Source of the DNA: Asaia bogorensis | GTDB lineage: Bacteria; Pseudomonadota; Alphaproteobacteria; Acetobacterales; Acetobacteraceae | DNA length: 59,084 nt | Direction: 5' to 3' | NCBI GenBank assembly: GCA_945897825.1 | Contig: CAMDGX010000019.1 | Span: forward strand, 1-59,084 | Shown here: piece by piece, positions 57,912 to 59,084 of the stretch | Layout: every line of letters begins with the position of its first letter | How positions within the stretch are numbered: position 1 is the first letter of the stretch | Notes under the pieces: model-generated | Databases searched by the model: none | What the model saw: only the letters and a program-made list of their open reading frames with translations | What the model was told of the DNA's origin: nothing | Translations under genes and position numbers: made by a program

Positions 57912-58486
57912 GGGCTTGTCCCTCCTGTCGGGGGGAGTTTAGCGCGCGGGGTGGGCGGTGCCGCAAGGTGGGGGGTGGACGTAATTAATTGCGATATCGG
58001 AACATTTAGGGCGCGCGACGGTGGCGGCGGCGCAGGGCAAATTTTTGGCGGATCGTGGGCTTTGCGGAGCTGACGACGGAACGGGGCCTGGCCCGCGCGC
58101 GTGGCACGATGCGGCGGCGGGGTCGGGCGAGGCGCCACGGCGACCGGGCGCGCGGCGGCGCAGTGCGTGGACGCGGCTTGGGTGGGGCGTCGGCGGCGCG
58201 GGCGGGCCGCACGCGGGAGGCGGTAGGCGCTGCCGGACGGTGCTGCGGCGCGCGGCGTGGACCGGTGGCGGCGGGGGGTGAGGATGGCGGCCGGGAGCAG
58301 GCCCTCCTGCCAAAGGGCGACGAGGTTCTCCAACCGGGTGAAGATACGGGCCAGGGCGGCAAGGATGAGGGCATGCAAGGCGGCAATCACCCCGGCCTCG
58401 GCGGCCCGCAGGGCAGCCTGGGCGCGCACGTCTCCCGCCAGGTTTGCGACCTGTTCGGCGAGGGTTGGGGGCGATTGATCTAACAT
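57749..58486 (-). CDS. Doubtful hypothetical gene upstream of deacetylases
   Basis: A minus-strand frame starting at ATG 58484-58486 has a believable N-terminal part: about 75 residues of helical, mildly hydrophobic sequence ('LAEQVANLAGDVRAQAALRA', 'HALILAALARIFTRLENL'). It then becomes Pro/Arg-rich and low in complexity. Its last 163 bases overlap the deacetylase gene on the same strand in another frame, so the annotated end is unlikely to be right; the real gene may be frameshifted or end near 57990. An AT-rich element (GAGTT 58488-58492, AACTC 58502-58506) precedes it and could be its promoter. If this gene is rejected, 57912-58673 is non-coding. Confidence 0.28.
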   Translation of the reverse strand: MLDQSPPTLAEQVANLAGDVRAQAALRAAEAGVIAALHALILAALARIFTRLENLVALWQEGLLPAAILTPRRHRSTPRAAAPSGSAYRLPRAARPRRRRPTQAASTHCAAARPVAVAPRPTPPPHRATRAGQAPFRRQLRKAHDPPKICPAPPPPSRALNVPISQLITSTPHLAAPPTPRAKLPPTGGTSPCPHSTRPPISPRSPKPPPAPMPTTNSSPGSTGPRACAWPSTSRSISTPCSCAA

Positions 58487-58600
58487 TGAGTTTTTATATA
58501 TAACTCTCATCGCCGCTGCAAAGGAAAATTCGCGACCTGCCCCAAGATTTTTCGACCCCGCCGTGACGACCTGACCGGCGCCATGGAGGAAAAGTTTTTT

Positions 58601-58624
58601 GCTTCTTTTTTTCAAAAAAGAAGC
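58601..58624. repeat. Half copy of the compound palindromic repeat (C-type), copy 5
   Basis: A single 11-bp inverted repeat around TC (GCTTCTTTTTT 58601-58611, AAAAAAGAAGC 58614-58624) is preceded by AAAAGTTTTTT, as in the C element of full copies. GGTTC is changed to GCTTC with the matching change in the other arm, so pairing is kept. No A element or core hairpin lies on the left. Unlike the others it sits in front of a gene, 50 bases before its start. Confidence 0.75.
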
Positions 58625-58673
58625 GCTTGCCTTCTGAAACCCTCCGTTAACCCGCCGGGCGAAGGATGGCGCC

Positions 58674-59084
58674 ATGATGTTGTCCCGTCGATCGCTGGTG
58701 GTTGGGCTGTCCGCGGTACTGGCGCATCCGGCGCGGGCGGACGGGGCGTTGCGGCTGGAGGCGGGGCCCGGGGAGATGGTGGCGCTGACCGGGCCGGGGG
58801 TTCGGCGGGCGTTGCTGTTGCCGGGCGGGGGGGCGCGGTTGCTGGCGCCGCTGGCCTGCGGGGGCGAGATGGTGACGGTGGCGGGGTTCGTGCTGGGGCG
58901 GGTGGAATGGGCGGCGCTGGCGGTGGCGCTGGAGGACGGGGTGGCGTTGCTGGCGCTGGAGCCGCTGGCGTGGCGGGGTTCGGGCGGGGCGCGGATGGAG
59001 ACGCGGCTGGCGGGGACGGGCGACCGGCGCCATGTGCTGTGCCGGCGGGATACGGCGGTGCCGGCGGGGCCGACGCTGTGGCGG
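58674..59084 (+). CDS. Exported protein of unknown function, 3' truncated by window end
   Basis: The frame is open to the last base (137 codons seen). It begins with ATG-ATG and a signal peptide of Arg-Arg type ('MLSRRSLVVGLSAVLAHPARA', cleavage near residue 23), so export by Sec or Tat is likely. The mature part is beta-rich with alternating Val/Ala/Leu and Gly/Arg. It has a very strong preference for G-ending codons. One TTAACC element lies 25 bases upstream. I do not recognise a family from this part. Confidence 0.6.
   Translation, partial: MMLSRRSLVVGLSAVLAHPARADGALRLEAGPGEMVALTGPGVRRALLLPGGGARLLAPLACGGEMVTVAGFVLGRVEWAALAVALEDGVALLALEPLAWRGSGGARMETRLAGTGDRRHVLCRRDTAVPAGPTLWR

Noticed and set aside
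1-59084. CRISPR arrays, tRNA/rRNA genes, integrases, transposases
   Set aside because: All intergenic gaps were read; no regularly spaced repeats, cloverleaf-like 3' halves or recombinase motifs were seen. The repeat family is too sparse and palindromic to be CRISPR.

Overview
The window looks like chromosomal DNA from a very GC-rich alphaproteobacterium, most likely a member of the Acetobacteraceae (Roseomonas/Rhodopila-like). That placement is an inference from base composition, gene content and the CtrA-type regulator; no rRNA or other marker gene is present. Coding density is high. Many neighbouring genes overlap by 4 bases (ATGA, GTGA or TTGA), which points to translationally coupled operons. 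No tRNA, rRNA, CRISPR array, transposase or phage gene was seen.

Layout. 0-2.2 kb: a glutathione S-transferase and an MFS transporter. 2.2-7.1 kb (minus): a peptide/nickel-type ABC importer with two paralogous binding proteins and two permeases but no ATPase. 7.3-13 kb (plus): a Crp/Fnr regulator with a DUF2892 membrane protein, a fused NADH-dehydrogenase-like/SelD protein, a tartrate-dehydrogenase-like enzyme and a membrane-anchored beta-helix protein. 13.2-17.4 kb (minus): a nitrate/sulfonate-type ABC importer, a small tyrosine-phosphatase-like protein and a branched-chain-amino-acid-type binding protein. 17.6-24 kb: housekeeping genes (Uup-like ABC-F, rhodanese, DUF1028, MobA, an SDR, a P-loop kinase-like protein, an enoyl-CoA hydratase, MsrA). 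24-34.6 kb: acyl-CoA catabolism (two CaiB-type CoA-transferases, an acyl-CoA ligase, an enoyl-CoA hydratase, MmgE/PrpD, an acyl-CoA dehydrogenase) interspersed with small stress or envelope proteins. 34.7-42.8 kb: sulfide:quinone oxidoreductase with a small membrane partner, two GMC oxidoreductases and an AtzG/AtzE-type amidase operon ending in an SDR and a lipoyl-less E2-like acyltransferase. 43-45.3 kb: a TadG/TadE/TadE minor pilin set. 45.4-49.1 kb: D-aminopeptidase, an M20 amidohydrolase and a secreted trypsin-like protease. 49.5-53.8 kb: a CtrA-like response regulator with a dead receiver, then a YgiB/YgiC/DUF350-type operon with a PRC-barrel protein and an MFS transporter. 53.8-59 kb: a lipoprotein, an SDR, a tandem pair of polysaccharide-deacetylase-like genes, and a hypothetical gene cut by the window edge.

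The most striking non-coding signal is a family of compound palindromic repeats of about 110-119 bp (four full copies and one half copy). Each full copy has two conserved T/A-rich 11-bp palindromes around a core whose sequence differs between copies, although three of the four cores are perfect or nearly perfect inverted repeats. Three full copies lie tightly between convergent stop codons, and one supplies the stop codon of the gene it follows. They look like dispersed bidirectional terminators. Other leads are the CtrA-like regulator that has lost its phosphorylation pocket, the NDH-SelD fusion, the ATPase-less importer, and an apparent G/C skew switch near 51.7 kb.
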